From positions 62,001 to 126,000 of the forward strand of contig MBPM02000095.1 in assembly GCA_001695595.3 (NCBI GenBank): a DNA stretch of 64,000 nucleotides, read 5' to 3'. This document shows, one piece after another, positions 1 through 13,470 of this stretch; the first letter of the stretch is position 1, and each line of letters begins with the position of its first letter. Below the pieces are notes generated by a model. That model had not been told where the DNA came from. It searched no databases and saw only the letters and a list, made by a program, of their open reading frames with translations. This stretch comes from Plasmopara viticola (taxonomy: Eukaryota > Oomycota > Peronosporomycetes > Peronosporales > Peronosporaceae). A program made the translations under genes and the position numbers.

Positions 1-1408
1 CCATAATACCGAGAAGACGGTACCGCAATTCGGTCAAGCACCAATCTTCCACCACGACCAATGCGCCCACGACACCGGTACTTGGGCGGTTGCTGAAAGA
101 TAGCTGCCATCAATCGAGGTGGAGACAGAGGATATGATGGGTACACTGGACCACGCAGATCACGCGGTGACCCGTCCGTGTCCGTTATGTCTTCCATCAC
201 AAAGTTTGCCGACGTGTCGTACTCCATAAATGAAGGTGCAATTTGAGGTCCTTCGACCGCTCCAGCTCTACCAGACTTTATATTTGCACGGCCAGTCTTG
301 TAATCTTCAGAACCAAAATCAGTAGTCGCGCTCTGACCTGCCATTCTGCCGTTCTCTTCATCACGATGTTTATTCTTCTTTTTCTTCATTTTCTTATGAC
401 GTTCACGCTCTTCATTTTTCGGAATCACTGGCTTTCTTACCGCAGCATTTGGTCCAGGATTCGTGAGTTCATGCTCGGCTTGACGGCGAATCTCATCCAA
501 AAAATCTAATTGCAGACGCTTTGCTCGTTCTCGACGTCGTACAAGATCCAACAACCTACGAACGCGCTCAAAGTCGACTCGAAGTTGCTGCAACTTACGA
601 AAGCCTTCAAGGTCATTCTTGCGATGTTTTCGTAGCTTGTACCGTTCCTTTTCACGTGGCCGAAACACTGCATGGGGATTCGTGTCATTTAACGGAGTCT
701 GAGGCCAAAATCGACGGAGTAGCGGACGCTGTAGCTTCTGACGCTTTGCTGCCCAGTACGCGTACACGTCACAAGTTGCGCGATTAAGTGGCATCTTGCG
801 CATATTTAGTCTCTTAGCAAAAACATCCTCAGCTTCGGCCAGAGTCATAACATTCGGATTCAGTAGTGCTGATGCTTTTTCCAGTGCATCCAGCATTTGA
901 GCAAATCGATCCTGTGTCAATTGATATCGAGGATCACCATCCAGACCGTACTTAGGGTGCCGTCGAAGCCATCGCATGTCTTCTAGATCTAAATCCACCT
1001 CAACGTTTTGAGGCTCGGGACCAAGAGCTTCGAGTCCTCCGGCATCTTCGTCTCGAGGCAAAGACTGAAATCGTACGTATGACGTGGGTACATCAAAATC
1101 TGCGGGCACTAAGAAGTCATATGCTGGAACAGGCAGAATCACGGGGATGGGAATGTCTTTCTTCTTTCGCTTAGATTGGCTCACGGCTCGTTGTCGCGCT
1201 TCCAGATTCTAATTTTATACATTTAGATCTCAAATATAAGGATAGTAGCCATCACTTTACGTACCGCAACGAGCTGATAGAACGATGTCTGCGGTTGAGA
1301 GGTACCCGCGGCAACGTCATCATCAGCTTCCAAATCCTCTTCCTCACGAATGATGCGCATGCGCGCATGAATGTCGATCTGCCGCGGCCGCAAGCTCGAC
1401 CGTCGCAT
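1..1408 (-). CDS. EPL1: Enhancer of polycomb-like protein (EPL1/EPC), 5' part, truncated by window edge
   Basis: Scaffold subunit of the NuA4-type (piccolo) histone acetyltransferase complex, acting in the nucleus. Exon 1 is 1408-1265 and exon 2 runs from 1208 off the left edge; the 56-bp intron (1264-1209) has GTACGT/TTAG ends and phase 0. About 450 residues are visible. The N-terminus (SSLRPRQIDIHARMRIIREE) matches the EPcA start of EPC proteins. Exon 2 carries the acidic WLRRHPKYGLDGD stretch, a conserved PHAVFRPREKERYKLRKHRK block, a basic RRREKSK-like helix (RRRERAKRLQLDFLDEIRR), and the family hallmark GRIGRGGRLVLDR near positions 28-100. I chose the ATG at 1408 because family members begin just before the S-x-R-x-R-x-D motif; an in-frame ATG lies eight codons upstream at 1432. 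The C-terminus is outside the window. Family assignment is confident; function is inferred from the family. Confidence 0.88.
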
Positions 1409-1528
1409 TTTTGAATACAGGGGAAGCCGCACAAATTTCTTTGGCCACCGAAGTGTAAAAATGGGCGTTCAAGGATACCCTTGCAGATTGTATTGAACGT
1501 AAATTTGTAATTTAATATTTAATTAATG

Positions 1529-1878
1529 CAATAAGGATTGCTTTTCGGAAAAGGTTGGGGTGACGCCCTCCTTCCAAGCGCGGGGGCTAAAGGCTCGCGC
1601 GCTTCGGGCAGGTGCTCTCGGGCACCTGCAGGTCTCTAACGAGTCTCACCCTCGACGCGACGGTCTCCAGCACCAGAGCGCCACGTGGGCTCTTACCAAG
1701 TCAGAACTACACAAAATAATGGAAGACCCTCACGGCCTCGGTGCTGGCTGCACTGCCCGCCGAACGAGACCCGACGTATGCGGACACCACTCTATGCCGT
1801 GGACTAGCCATAGAGCCTAGGACGTGCATAACTTGGCAACGCGATAACGTAATACAATACAATACAATAAGGATTGCT
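1529..1878 (+). mobile_element. SINE-like retroposon, copy 1, with 14-bp target duplication
   Basis: The body is 1543-1864 (322 bp). It starts near GGAAAAGGTTGGGGTGACG and ends in a short-unit tail (TAATACAATACAATA). It is flanked by perfect direct repeats CAATAAGGATTGCT at 1529-1542 and 1865-1878, the footprint of target-primed insertion. Copies with the same body occur in reverse orientation at 29609-29936 and 36623-36956, each with its own target duplication. I see no convincing pol III A/B box and no protein-coding capacity. Reading frames inside it are not genes. The size, tail and target duplication fit a SINE or other non-autonomous retroposon. Confidence 0.85.
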
Positions 1879-2331
1879 AATCAGAGAAAACAACATTAAC
1901 CTCAACCAGTTGATGGCAAGACGTTGCAAACAGCGCCACTTCACCTAAAATTTTAAAAACGAAGCCATACAATTGTTTAGAGAAGACTCAACTTAATGAC
2001 CTGACTTTCCCGCGTCGCGACGTGCCCGCCTCCAGAATGTACCAATGTCTGGACTTGGAGCAAATCATCACGGACTAGTCGACAAATGAAGTATGGCCTT
2101 GCTTTGCGAAGTTTTAGCTTGAAAGTGAGACTAGTAGCACGCATAACTTGGAGACGGCAAAGGTAAAGTAGAGCTGCTACCGGCAGGCCTGATTGAAAAG
2201 ATAGTGGAGGCATATCTGGCTTTGCATCGACTTTAAAGACGTTTAGTGCTACGGTACAGTCGTGACGCTGCCAAAAGACTCAACTGTAACCCTACGCGCC
2301 ATAATGGGAACGATTGAAGATCAGAGCTTTC
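1879..2331. other. Intergenic, nothing recognised
   Basis: No reading frame with a recognisable product, RNA gene or repeat was seen here. Short open frames on the minus strand (around 1977-2213) have low-complexity composition and no family motif. Confidence 0.5.
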
Positions 2332-2385
2332 GTTGTTTTCGATGCTTTCGATGCTTTCGATGCTTTTGATGCTTTCGATACTTTC
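2332..2385. repeat. 9-bp tandem repeat (GATGCTTTC)n, six units
   Basis: Six consecutive 9-mers: one diverged unit (GTTGTTTTC), then GATGCTTTC twice, GATGCTTTT, GATGCTTTC and GATACTTTC. It is a minisatellite in non-coding DNA, with no associated gene. Confidence 0.9.
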
Positions 2386-2481
2386 GACTGATATGGTTCG
2401 GTATAAAACTTTTTGTTAAGCAACTCTTGACCAAGAGTTGCCAGCTTTCTTCTGATTAATCACTGTGACGAAACCGTCGTC

Positions 2482-2504
2482 GCCGCCACATTTACTGTGG
2501 CGGC
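2482..2504. other. GC-rich perfect hairpin
   Basis: GCCGCCACA and TGTGGCGGC form a perfect 9-bp stem with a 5-nt loop and are followed by CTTTTAC. It stands out in AT-rich surroundings. It lies next to no recognised gene end, so a terminator role cannot be supported. Confidence 0.5.
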
Positions 2505-2599
2505 TTTTACGCAATATGCTTAAATAGCCCCAAAATACATATGCTTTGTACTGTCCATAGTAATAGGCGATTATACAGTTTCCAACTAGGAGGAATTCC

Positions 2600-2870
2600 A
2601 AAAGTTTGTAGTCATTGGAAATCAAGAGATCTTTTTGGCTGGAAATTATCGAGGATGTGCAAACAGCCAGATGGGGCAAAGAAGAATGATAGCCTTCGAA
2701 AAGTTGGCTGAGAGCCACTTGTTAAGCTGTAGCAAGAGAATAAGTCGTAAGAGTTCTTTATTTAACATCAACTTTAATTTGCTCTATGCAGCAATCACTC
2801 CTCCCTCCACGGCTTCGCCTTGTTCGCGCTTCAGTCTCGTCCGACGACCGACTTTAATAATTTTTTCTCC
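2600..2870 (+). repeat. LTR-like dispersed repeat, diverged copy A
   Basis: This shares ordered blocks with 28600-28835: GAATGATAGCCTT, then CTGAGAGCCACT, then GAAGCAAGA/GTAGCAAGA followed by a GTTGTAAG/GTCGTAAG block, then CAGCAA, CGCCT and a TCCGACGACC/TCCTACGACC end. The layout resembles a copia-type LTR (a solo LTR), but no element body, primer site or target duplication was found. The identity is inferred. Confidence 0.4.
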
Positions 2871-4100
2871 ACGACTGTGATGCCATCACCAGCATAAGCG
2901 AGATTGATTAAGATCTTTGACGGTCCAAATGCGCGCGCATTGCCTAGGATTACCCGACGCAGTTTTTTTTAATCCATACTGCGTCTTCAATTTTCGTACG
3001 TAGGCGAGATACAACATGATTTCTTTTCTGCTTGAAACCCACTTTGCTCAGTCGCAATAGGGATTCAGTTTATTCGGTGCAAAAAATGCCGTGATTTCGG
3101 TGACGCATTGTCTAAATAATTCTGATATGAGAATCATTTCACGACTAAGCAATTTTCCCATTTTCTTTCCAATTTTAAAATCGGAAGAGCCTTCCAGAGT
3201 TCTCAGTGTCGCTCGTATCGTATTCTGCAAAAAGTGGTGTGAAGTTGAGACTCAACAAGGTCTGAAACACCTCGATAAGATCTGCTTCCGACCAACAAAA
3301 CTTTATTGCTGGATTGGACTTTACGAATGGAAAAATGTAACTGTATCATACCTGTCCATCGTGTCAATGTCGGCCTTTCTTCTACCAATAGTCTACGAAT
3401 ATTAGTTCTTAGCTTTTCGCGTAATGGTGTGACAATATATAGCCATTCAAGTCTATGGTTTGTACACATTTTTCTTGTTAAAGAGGAATACTATAAATGG
3501 TATCGCGAGTTGTGTCGGAATCATTTTTCACGATAGTATAGATTTTTCGAATAAGATATCGTCCTTGTAACCAATAAGAGATGACGTCTAAAGTTACAAC
3601 CAGCGAAAGTTGCGTACTTCTGATTCACATTCGCCTATCGATTTATAATAAAAATGACCAGCTCCATTTTTTTAGCCCACAGCAGCCCCAACTAGAGTAC
3701 CCAAAAGTTAGTAAGCTGCTTACTTTTTGACTCGACATTTTCTTGTTCTTCCGAATAGTTAAGCAGACTGTCCTTAGCCTTCTTTTATCGCCAAAGCAAA
3801 TGTTAACATGCAATCACATATATCGACCATTTCAAGCTATGCCAATTACAAAGCATAACAATGTGCGCGTCCGCTCTTGCTTAAAGCGGCTTTTCCAATC
3901 GTCAGTGTTGCCGCGCTGCACAATTTGCAAGTCCTAGCAGGCCATATCTCGGGTGCCTCTTCAACACTTTGGCATATATCTGCCTTGACTGTGACGAGGA
4001 TTAACAAGCGATATTTTCTTTGAGACTTTGAGTACAGAACAAGATTAAGACATTTATTGTGTGCCACACCATTAACGGTCTGTTCACTATTTAACTACCG
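2871..4100. other. Intergenic, decayed DNA
   Basis: Several open frames of 60-104 codons lie on both strands (for example 3091-3405 plus), but none shows a family motif, signal peptide or usable splice structure. I see no gene here. Confidence 0.4.
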
Positions 4101-4205
4101 ACGAAGTACCCAGATTATAGGATGTAGCCAGAGATAGGTATCTAAAGTGGACGAGTTCCACCCCGAAGTGCGACTGCACATGATGACTTTCGTGAACAGC
4201 ATTTC
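4101..4205 (+). repeat. Decayed fragment of the tRNA-derived SINE family seen at 15.7-15.9 kb
   Basis: The order GTACC..., GGA(T/G)G(T/C)AGCC(A/G)GAGATAGG, AAGTGGACGAG, CCCGAA(G)GTG(C/T)GACTGCA matches the minus-strand element at 15685-15910 over about 100 bp. The tRNA-like head is degraded. It is a diverged relic. Confidence 0.5.
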
Positions 4206-6650
4206 TTCTGGCGTTCTTCAAGCTCCGCCCACACTCGCACTTGATCTCTGTAAGCAAAAACAATTCATTAGCATGAAAATTGAGAAAGTCGATTGACTTC
4301 ATCGTTGAAGTTCCACTCCCAAAACAACTCAGCTGACTGTGGCCATCGAAATCCTAACGGTGAGCCCTCCTTGTAGTCATTTTCATCTATGTAAGGACCC
4401 AACGATGGTATAAACAATCATAGAAGTATAGTCCTAGACAAAAGAATGCCTTAAATAGGCAATTTCTAATCTTACAGAACCCGGACGAGTGATCCGTTGA
4501 ATTAGCATCAGTACAAAAAAGTTGAGTGCTGCTAAGCAAAGTAACACCTGCTGCATAGGCTGTAGAAATTTAGACTTATGATCTGTGTCTGTACCGGAGA
4601 GGTCGACAAGTAAGCCTTTCGGAGGTTGCTGGCAGAAGCTGCCCCCTCAGAGCCAAAGAGACGCTAGATGCGGTGGTGAAAACGCAAGCTCTCTCGAGGC
4701 GAGCTTCATGGATACACAGCAAGGAAATTAAGCTCATGGAGCTCGGCAGCTTTTGAAGCAGGAGCTAGTGCGGGTTGTACAGGCATGAGTACAAGGGCAT
4801 GATAACACATTTTGAGTCACGGTAAACTCTAGTGCGTCGCAGGACTTTACACTCCGAAAAACAAATGCCGTCGACAACGACAAATTGACTGCTAAAGCTC
4901 TTTAATAGAGCAGCAAAGTTAAGTCAATTTTAGTCGAACAGGTTACTGAAACGTTACTATACGCTCCTAAGGCTGTAGTATGATTGACTATTCAATTTGA
5001 GAATTTTGGCATTACAGAGTCGTTTCTTGTCCTTGACATAATTAGTATGACTTGACCGTGGGCATGCTGTGACTAAAGAAGTACGAGCTTTGGATTAATT
5101 GACGGGTGAAGGATAGAGGTACCAGCGGTCCACTTTGTCGCAACGAGGCTTTGAAAAGTCATGTTTCTCCCCTGTCATCTTTTGAAAGAGGCCTGTGTTA
5201 GTATAGGCCCGCTACATATATATAGGAGGCGTCGAAGGTTCTGATATTTTCACAGAGATAGACGTGAGGGAATCTCCAAATCTCAATGATACTTAAATAG
5301 CTCCACAAGTGAACCAGCAGCAGTGGATTTCAAAGTTCGCAAGCGGCTAGCATATACTCGCAAGGCACAGTACTTCCAAACGTAAGCGAGTTAGATCGAT
5401 CCAGAAGTCACATCAAAAAAAGTTTCACAAGTAAAATTTGATAGGTGGGCAACATAGACTCGTCAGTAAGGGTAACATTACACAGTGGGTATCATAGAAT
5501 AACAGGTGGGTAACGAAGTATGACCAAAAGCGTGTAACGCAGCAATAAAACCTATGCAATATTGCTTCCTGGATATTTATTACAACCCAGCAGCGGAATG
5601 ATTGATACTTTATCTGGTCGCTTTGTTATAAAAAATTGAAGAAGCTACTCGAGGTGATAGCGTAGCTAAACCTTGACTATCTCGAATCTCTTGAAGTCTT
5701 TGCTGATCAAAAATCTAATGTATATCTCTGAGATGATATCTCTGAAAATGAGAATTCCTCTTCTGAATACAAGGTCTATCTTCTGTGGACAACTCATGTC
5801 TTGTATAAGCTTAAGGGGTAGCGTACGTTGTGCCCTGACTAAGAGGTCCTAAAGAATTCCAAAAATCGAGTATAAAGTTTTTAAAGTGGAAAACATCATG
5901 ACGTACAAATTCACCATTTAAGTTTACACGGAATGAAGGTATTAGGCACACGATTGGCCTCGTACAAGGCACAAAGTTTTGTGCCACAAGACTATAATCA
6001 CTGCTACGAGACAATGGTCATCGCCACATAAGCACTGTTCGCTTATCGACACCATTACCATGTCCAAGTTTCAGCTGTACAGTGCACTAATCTTAGGAGA
6101 TTGATGCCATCAAATGCAAATGAGAAACTCAAACCGTCAATTTTGCGCCTTATAGAGGAAATTTGTGAAATTATGTCAAGCGCCCTGCCAACACTTAGCT
6201 GTTTGGTGACACATTTGTTTTGACTATAACGGACTTTTGTCCGAAAGTGTTCTGACGAGAAATTACTAAAGATATTGGTTGGCACTAGAGGTTTATCCGG
6301 GCTACCTGAGGCAAGGTATTGAGAGCATAAGGACCAATAACTTCTATGCTAGCATTGTCAAATGTGACCGGAGCGAAGAGGACTAAATGCCTTGCATGCT
6401 ATATGAGCAGTCGAACAGATCCCGTGGAAAAAAGTTTCAATTCAGCGCTTATTACGTTCTTAAATGAGTCCTTAGAAGTAGTTAGACTTCGCTGATTTCT
6501 TGCACAGGTCAAGTGCGGGCTTTGTGCAATTCCTCTGTGAGTGCCGCCGTTTATTTATCAATGGTCAGTGTGCGTTCGAGTAAGTCATGACAGATTTGAA
6601 TGATCACCTAATCTTATACCGGTACCCTTCCGATATTTATGGCAAAAAAA
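4206..6650. other. Intergenic, decayed DNA
   Basis: About 2.4 kb without a recognisable gene. All frames are short and interrupted; no retrotransposon motif could be assigned with confidence and no RNA gene was seen. Confidence 0.4.
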
Positions 6651-7542
6651 GGCCACAAGTATAGCCACACCCCTCTTTCGGTATAGCCACCTCCCCCCAT
6701 ACTTTGACCAACTAAATCAAAGCTTTTAGCCTTCAGCCATAAATTAACCCTCCGCCACAAACTTATTTCTACAAAGAGCGTATACGCGCGTGCGTACGTT
6801 CAACACTACGCCAACATGTTTTTACTATTATACCATATACCGCATAGAACAAGCTATTCCCCCCATCGTTCAAGCACTTTAAGTCTCTCATAATGCCGCT
6901 ACCTTGACCTCCGATGCAGACATTTGATACACTTGAAGATGCAACAAAAACAGTGCACGAGTTTGCTCTGAACGAAGGCCAATCATATTCAACCAAGGAG
7001 GCGCGCTCAATATGATCCCAAGGTACGCTTGAATAATTAATGAATGGCACGAAATTTCAAACGTCTATTTATCTTTCTGTAGCGACATTTGCTCAGTATC
7101 ATTAACGCTTCGTTGTCTGCCAATTAAACTGAAGGATACAACAAACGACCTAGTTGCATCCAATAAAGCGCCATGAATGCATAATTTACACGACAATTAC
7201 AAGAGGGTTTGCCTCTTAGGAGGTTGGTCAAACGAGAGTGCCTCTCTGTTGGCGTGACTTAATGCGGGGAATGCCAACTAAACTCTCCTAAAGTACTAAT
7301 TTTAAACAATAAAAATTCATTCAAGATTGACTCATGGAGCATGTTAAATAATGTCTGGTTTTCGCCCCATTGAAGATCGAGAACATAGAATTATTTGGAC
7401 TCTTTGAGGCATTTCATGGGAGGAATGTAGCACCAACGTAGTTTACTTTCGAAAATTTGAAGGCTGAAAGCTTTAATTTAATTGGTCAAAGTATGGAGGG
7501 GTGTGGCTATACCGAAAGGGGTGTGTGGCTATACTGGTGGCC
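6651..7542. mobile_element. Non-autonomous TIR element (MITE-like), 892 bp
   Basis: Terminal inverted repeats lie at 6651-6738 and 7458-7542 (about 85-88 bp). They begin GGCCAC(A/C)AGTATAGCCACAC, continue through TTTCGGTATAGCCAC and CATACTTTGACCAA, and end in AAGCTTT...GCCTTCA. The internal 720 bp encodes nothing recognisable. Both outer flanks are A runs (6644-6650 and 7543-7550), consistent with a short A-rich target duplication. The right end lies 48 bp before the DAHP synthase ATG, so the element forms most of that gene's immediate upstream region. The superfamily is not determined. Confidence 0.75.
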
Positions 7543-7571
7543 AAAAAAAATTCAATTTTGAAGTTTACATT

Positions 7572-7586
7572 CTCATCATTGCAAAT
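7572..7586 (+). promoter_or_regulatory. Possible oomycete initiator element of the DAHP synthase gene
   Basis: CTCATCATTGCAAAT resembles the oomycete Inr consensus (GCTCATTYYNCAWTTT) and sits 4 nt before the ATG at 7591, just outside the TIR element. If it is used, the 5' leader would be very short, or translation would start at the in-frame ATG at 7612. The match is imperfect. Confidence 0.3.
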
Positions 7587-7590
7587 AGCA

Positions 7591-9108
<1,518 letters not shown>

Positions 9109-9853
9109 CCTTGTGACGAAAAATTCCTACTACAGCATGGTTAACAGCTATAATTAGTTACAATTGCTTACTTTATCGGTAGTGTCGTTTGATTGGCGCA
9201 TATAGATGCATAATAGACTTAAATCCTGCCTGCAATTCCTGATAAAGTTTTCGGCATGAAAAATGACAAAAGACAAGACTCGATATAGCAATCTGTACCT
9301 CATTGTTCATTAATTGCAGGGTCTTAAAAATGTATGGTTATATTTCCAATGACCGAAAATCCGCCAAAGCACTGATTCAGCTGAAAAGCGTAAACAGGAC
9401 GCCCTCAAGCTTCCTATTTTGTTGAATGGTTCTGATGAAGCTAACGGTTGAGCAAAGAACGCAGTACTTTACAATGCTACTTTGCATCTAGACCGAGGTC
9501 TATGCGCGTAAGGTATCTTCCATTTAGTGTTAATGTTTAGTATACGCTCTTGTTATGTAAATACATTTATAAAGCGTCGCCCGGCTTCCATTTAAGTATG
9601 GTCAACCACGAGACATTAGTATATTTGGATGTCTACAATTAATTTATTTTGGGGGGCGAATGGATAAAATATGCCTTTTTTCAAATTAATTGGAAAAATA
9701 TATTTAAATGGAATTCATCTACCTTGGAATCACAATTCTTCCACTTAAATCAAAAAATATTTTTACGAAGTATAAGTACTGAAAATAAATATCAAAAAAA
9801 TATACCTAACTCACTGAAGAAAATATACTATTATGCTGCGCATTACTGGTGCA
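9109..9853. other. Intergenic, AT-rich
   Basis: 3' flank of the DAHP synthase gene. 9640-9850 is strongly AT-rich with poor coding character. Nothing else was recognised. Confidence 0.5.
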
Positions 9854-10440
9854 TCAACGCTTGTTGTGTCCCACTTGACCACAGCTGCCGCATCGATAAA
9901 CACTTTTTGGCGCGTCAACTTCTAATGTAGCATGCTGTAATTCGATTCGATTCTTTTTGGGTCGACCTTTTCTTTTGGACGGGTTTGGTTTAAGATGCTC
10001 ACTCGTTACCAGTTCGCTTTTTGTCACAAATGGCTTCACTTCGAGTGCTTCATCGTAGGCAAGTAAATTCGTTTTTGGTTGACCACATATCCCCAGATAA
10101 TAATGCTGCACGTGCTGCTATGAGGTGTCGACATGGAGCACTCATGTACTTCACATAACCGCATGTGCAGGTACCACTGGTACTGTTTACCTCAACAGCA
10201 TACTCTATTGGCTTGTTTGTTCCAATTTGAACCAAAACTACAAACGATGTAGTTGAACTTGGACATACTTGAACTGTTCCCACATTCTTAACATTGAAGT
10301 GATGCAACTGGCATCATAAGGCGTAACACACCCCATTGTTTGGTCTCCATAGCAAATTCGATCCACTTTGTAATTAGTGAATGTAAAGCGCGCCATCTCT
10401 CTGTTTGCATTGCATCTTAACCATCTCTTCAAAGATTGTA
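9854..10440 (-). pseudogene. MULE-type transposase remnant (SWIM and zinc-knuckle C-terminus)
   Basis: Minus-strand frames carry a SWIM zinc finger (CTCGYVKYMSAPCRHLIAA, a CxCx(n)CxH pattern near 10120-10190). Further downstream come a basic KRKGRPKKNR linker and a zinc knuckle (CGSCGQVGHNKR, near 9870-9900). This order is typical of Mutator-like transposase C-termini in oomycetes. The frame shifts at least twice between 10310 and 10050, the DDE core is absent and no terminal inverted repeats were found. It is a dead fragment. Confidence 0.7.
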
Positions 10441-12500
10441 TGTGGTAAAATTACTATTTAAAGGTATGAATTCTCTTTTATTTTTCGTATGTACATTTTT
10501 GTCATTGTTGCAAAAATACTTATTGCTAATAGTTTTTCTTGCTTTTTCATCATTTTTTGTTTTGGAGGATTAGTTTTTCCATTTAATTTGAAAAAAGTTT
10601 ATTCTTTTCATTGTCTCTTATTTTATTTGAAAAAGGTTTATTCTTTCCACTGTATATTTTTTAATTCCTGCCATGCGTATCTCATCATTGCTTCAATTGA
10701 CGTAATAAATTCACGGGCAGTGGAATTTACCAACTTTTGAAGTATTAAGCTGTTGGCAGAATGCGACGCAGTTGTACTATTTGAAACAATTAAAAGATTT
10801 CGTATCACTTTGTGCAGTCGAAGGTGAAGAACCAGTTGTGGCACTTGCGATACGGTGTTGCCAAGATTTCGTGTCACTACTAGGATTACGCGAGATGTCA
10901 TTTCGCTCACCACTGTCTGAAGCGGATCATTTTTCCAGATTCGCGTGTACATGTTGTGTAGCAAGAAGGTTCAATGTGAGAAGCATTGCAACTCGCAATT
11001 GTTTTTCACTGAGTCGCTGCATTCAGTATCTAAAAATTACGTGCCGGCGTACTCGATCTGGAAATGAACGGCGCAATCTTGACGAAAAGGGTATTTTTGA
11101 TATTTACGTACTTGTATATGCAGCGCTGCTCGAGACAGATGCTTTGCATAAATCGTTTCTGCTCGCCGGCGTATTACTACTTATTTTTATTTACATATCG
11201 AATCCATTTTTGAAATTATCGTCAAGCACCGAATAGCAGGATGAATGAATAAAAAATGTTTCAAGAGTAGGTGTGGTCGATACAGACGCTTGGAACGTAG
11301 CTTTTGAAATATCAAAAGCTCCCGACTGATGAACCAAAAATGGATGTATACGTAAATTTCCCCATGAGCAAGTTTCAAATTTTATCCGTACAGCTTCCTC
11401 GAATGAGCGGTTATACTTCCAATATACACGATAAGTGATGAAGCCACTGCTCTTTTCCCGCTAACCATAAAAATTTGTGCGCATATTGGAGTTTAGGATA
11501 CTCATGAGCTTTGTGACAATTATGTGAAAAAGTATAAAGCGTCAATCGCATGGTCGAGTTAAAAGCCAACACAAAAATGCCGGTCTGCGAGAAGGGCACC
11601 TCAGCGCACACATTATTGAGTGTATTCTTCATTACACAAATTACAGCGGGATTGTCGTAGCTCTTTGCTTGTAGGATACGTAAGTACAAGTTTCTGACCT
11701 TCGTTCTATACTTCGCTCAGAGTCTAACACCGACGGTAATAACTAGTTTAAATTTCACAACCTAAAATAATGCTTGGATTCTCAAATGTGGCCTGTAGAG
11801 TTATCAATTAAAAGGCATGTAAGGTGCAAGTCCTACAGTTACTTTCTACATTATAAACTTTTCAAAAATAAGATGTGGTCCATCGGCCATAAATATCGTT
11901 TGAATAGCTTCCTCATACTAGGTACTAGGTTCTTATAATTATTGAAACATTACTTTACATGTTGTAAAGTATGATTACGCCAATTGACGTAGCACACACA
12001 GCTTCGTGTAAACATGTTGTGCTCTCTTTGTCACGACTTTTGACGCTTTGGATTCAAATTTACATCGGGAATGTATGTCATCGTCGGCTGTAACTTGTGC
12101 CCTTTCCCAAAAGCCTGCACAACAATAAAGCCGGCCGCAAAGAGCCATTGGCAACATACTTATCCTAGGTCTACCGTCTATCTTGACGTCCGCATCTAGC
12201 AGTTACAGACAGTATAGTTAAGTACGCAGTGTCCGAGAACCAGGGCACTTGCATGTGTTTCTACCAAGGGAAAAGTGTGTAACAAGGTCACATAGTCTGT
12301 CATTCAGAGAAGGCGTGCAGGAAGCTCTCGATCTTTTGGCGAGTGACTGCACACTATTACCAGAGATGGGGATTGGCGTGTGCAATAGTCTGCGATTTAA
12401 AGACTGGTGTATTTAGTATAATAATTATATTAAGTTTATCTTACTAACACATTCACAGTATGCACTTGTCACAACTCAATGATGTTAATAGGAAATGCAG
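10441..12500. other. Intergenic, decayed DNA
   Basis: Longer frames (10772-11236 plus; 10638-10964 and 11411-11689 minus) have no recognisable domain, and at least the first and last of these lack a proper ATG. Part may be the upstream portion of the MULE relic, but no transposase motif supports that. Confidence 0.35.
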
Positions 12501-13470
12501 TACTCTTCGATATTGCAAACTGAACAAAAACTTTCGGTAGGTTTTTGTCGTGCACCAGAAGCCACGCCATTTTACAAGAAGTCAAAACCAACTTTACGTC
12601 CACCCTTTAAAAGTGGATTACATCCAATTAAAGAATGTCAGTGTTATTCATTTTACCTTTCTAATAAAGCAATTATGCGGACCGTGTGCAGATCCATAGC
12701 GATGCAAATGCGATCGCTGTTCACAAATTAATAACTCAAGTTTGGCATTCTTGTATGCTAAGAAGAATCGTATCAGTAGCTCTAGATTGTATATTGCATG
12801 ATGTCTCCGTAGAAACAGTAAGCCATTTGATTTTGCCTATGTTGGCCGACTAATATTGTAAGCTTAGCAAAAGCGAGTCTGCAAGAACATTAAGATTATA
12901 TCAACACTGGGGCAAAAGCTGTCAACCATCTTGCCCTTTTTCAGGGAAAATGGGGTGTATCTACTGCCGTCCTCAGATATATGAGGTTTGACTAAGCCAC
13001 AAAGAGCTTTGAACCCAGAAAACACATTTGAAAGTTATACAGTGCAAGGGTCATTACGAATAATCCTTGTCGTGTGATTTCATTCAGTAGCCTGGACAAA
13101 GACGAAATCGCTCCTCCACGCCTGTCCTCATTAAGCTGCAAAACCCACAGTCGATGGCATATTTAAAGGCATCGCAAACACTTATAAACGGCATTGATAT
13201 GTTCGGCAAGAATAAGACCACTTTTTTCTTGAGGCTTCCCATGGTGCTAGCAAAATGATCCCGATGTGGGCTCTTTCACCACTTTATGTCCATTCTTAAT
13301 AGATCTGTGATTACCTTCGTAAGACCCACCCCCAGCGCTTCGTACGCCTGTTGCTAGACGCTGATAACGGTTGTTTTTTAGACTATTGTGTAAATCACTA
13401 CGGCCCGATGGTGCATCTAAGGCTGATGGTGCTCTTCCTACTGAGTTTTTTAGGGTTGTACCCATCTACA
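12501..13470 (-). pseudogene. Ty3/gypsy polyprotein remnant (RNase H region)
   Basis: Minus-strand frames between about 12850 and 13150 show, through several frameshifts and stops, the gypsy RNase H tail: a YALxxFxVxxLGSK-like stretch, RTAVDTPHF, an ARWL-like block and then LNVLADSL (compare the LRTAVNSPHL...MARWLSFF...NVLADALSRRP order of the family). The limits of the relic are uncertain; the 72-codon ATG frame at 13465-13247 may be part of it. Confidence 0.6.

Noticed and set aside
10772..11236. 154-codon plus-strand frame
   Set aside because: It starts at TTG, has no recognisable domain and lies in decayed transposon surroundings.
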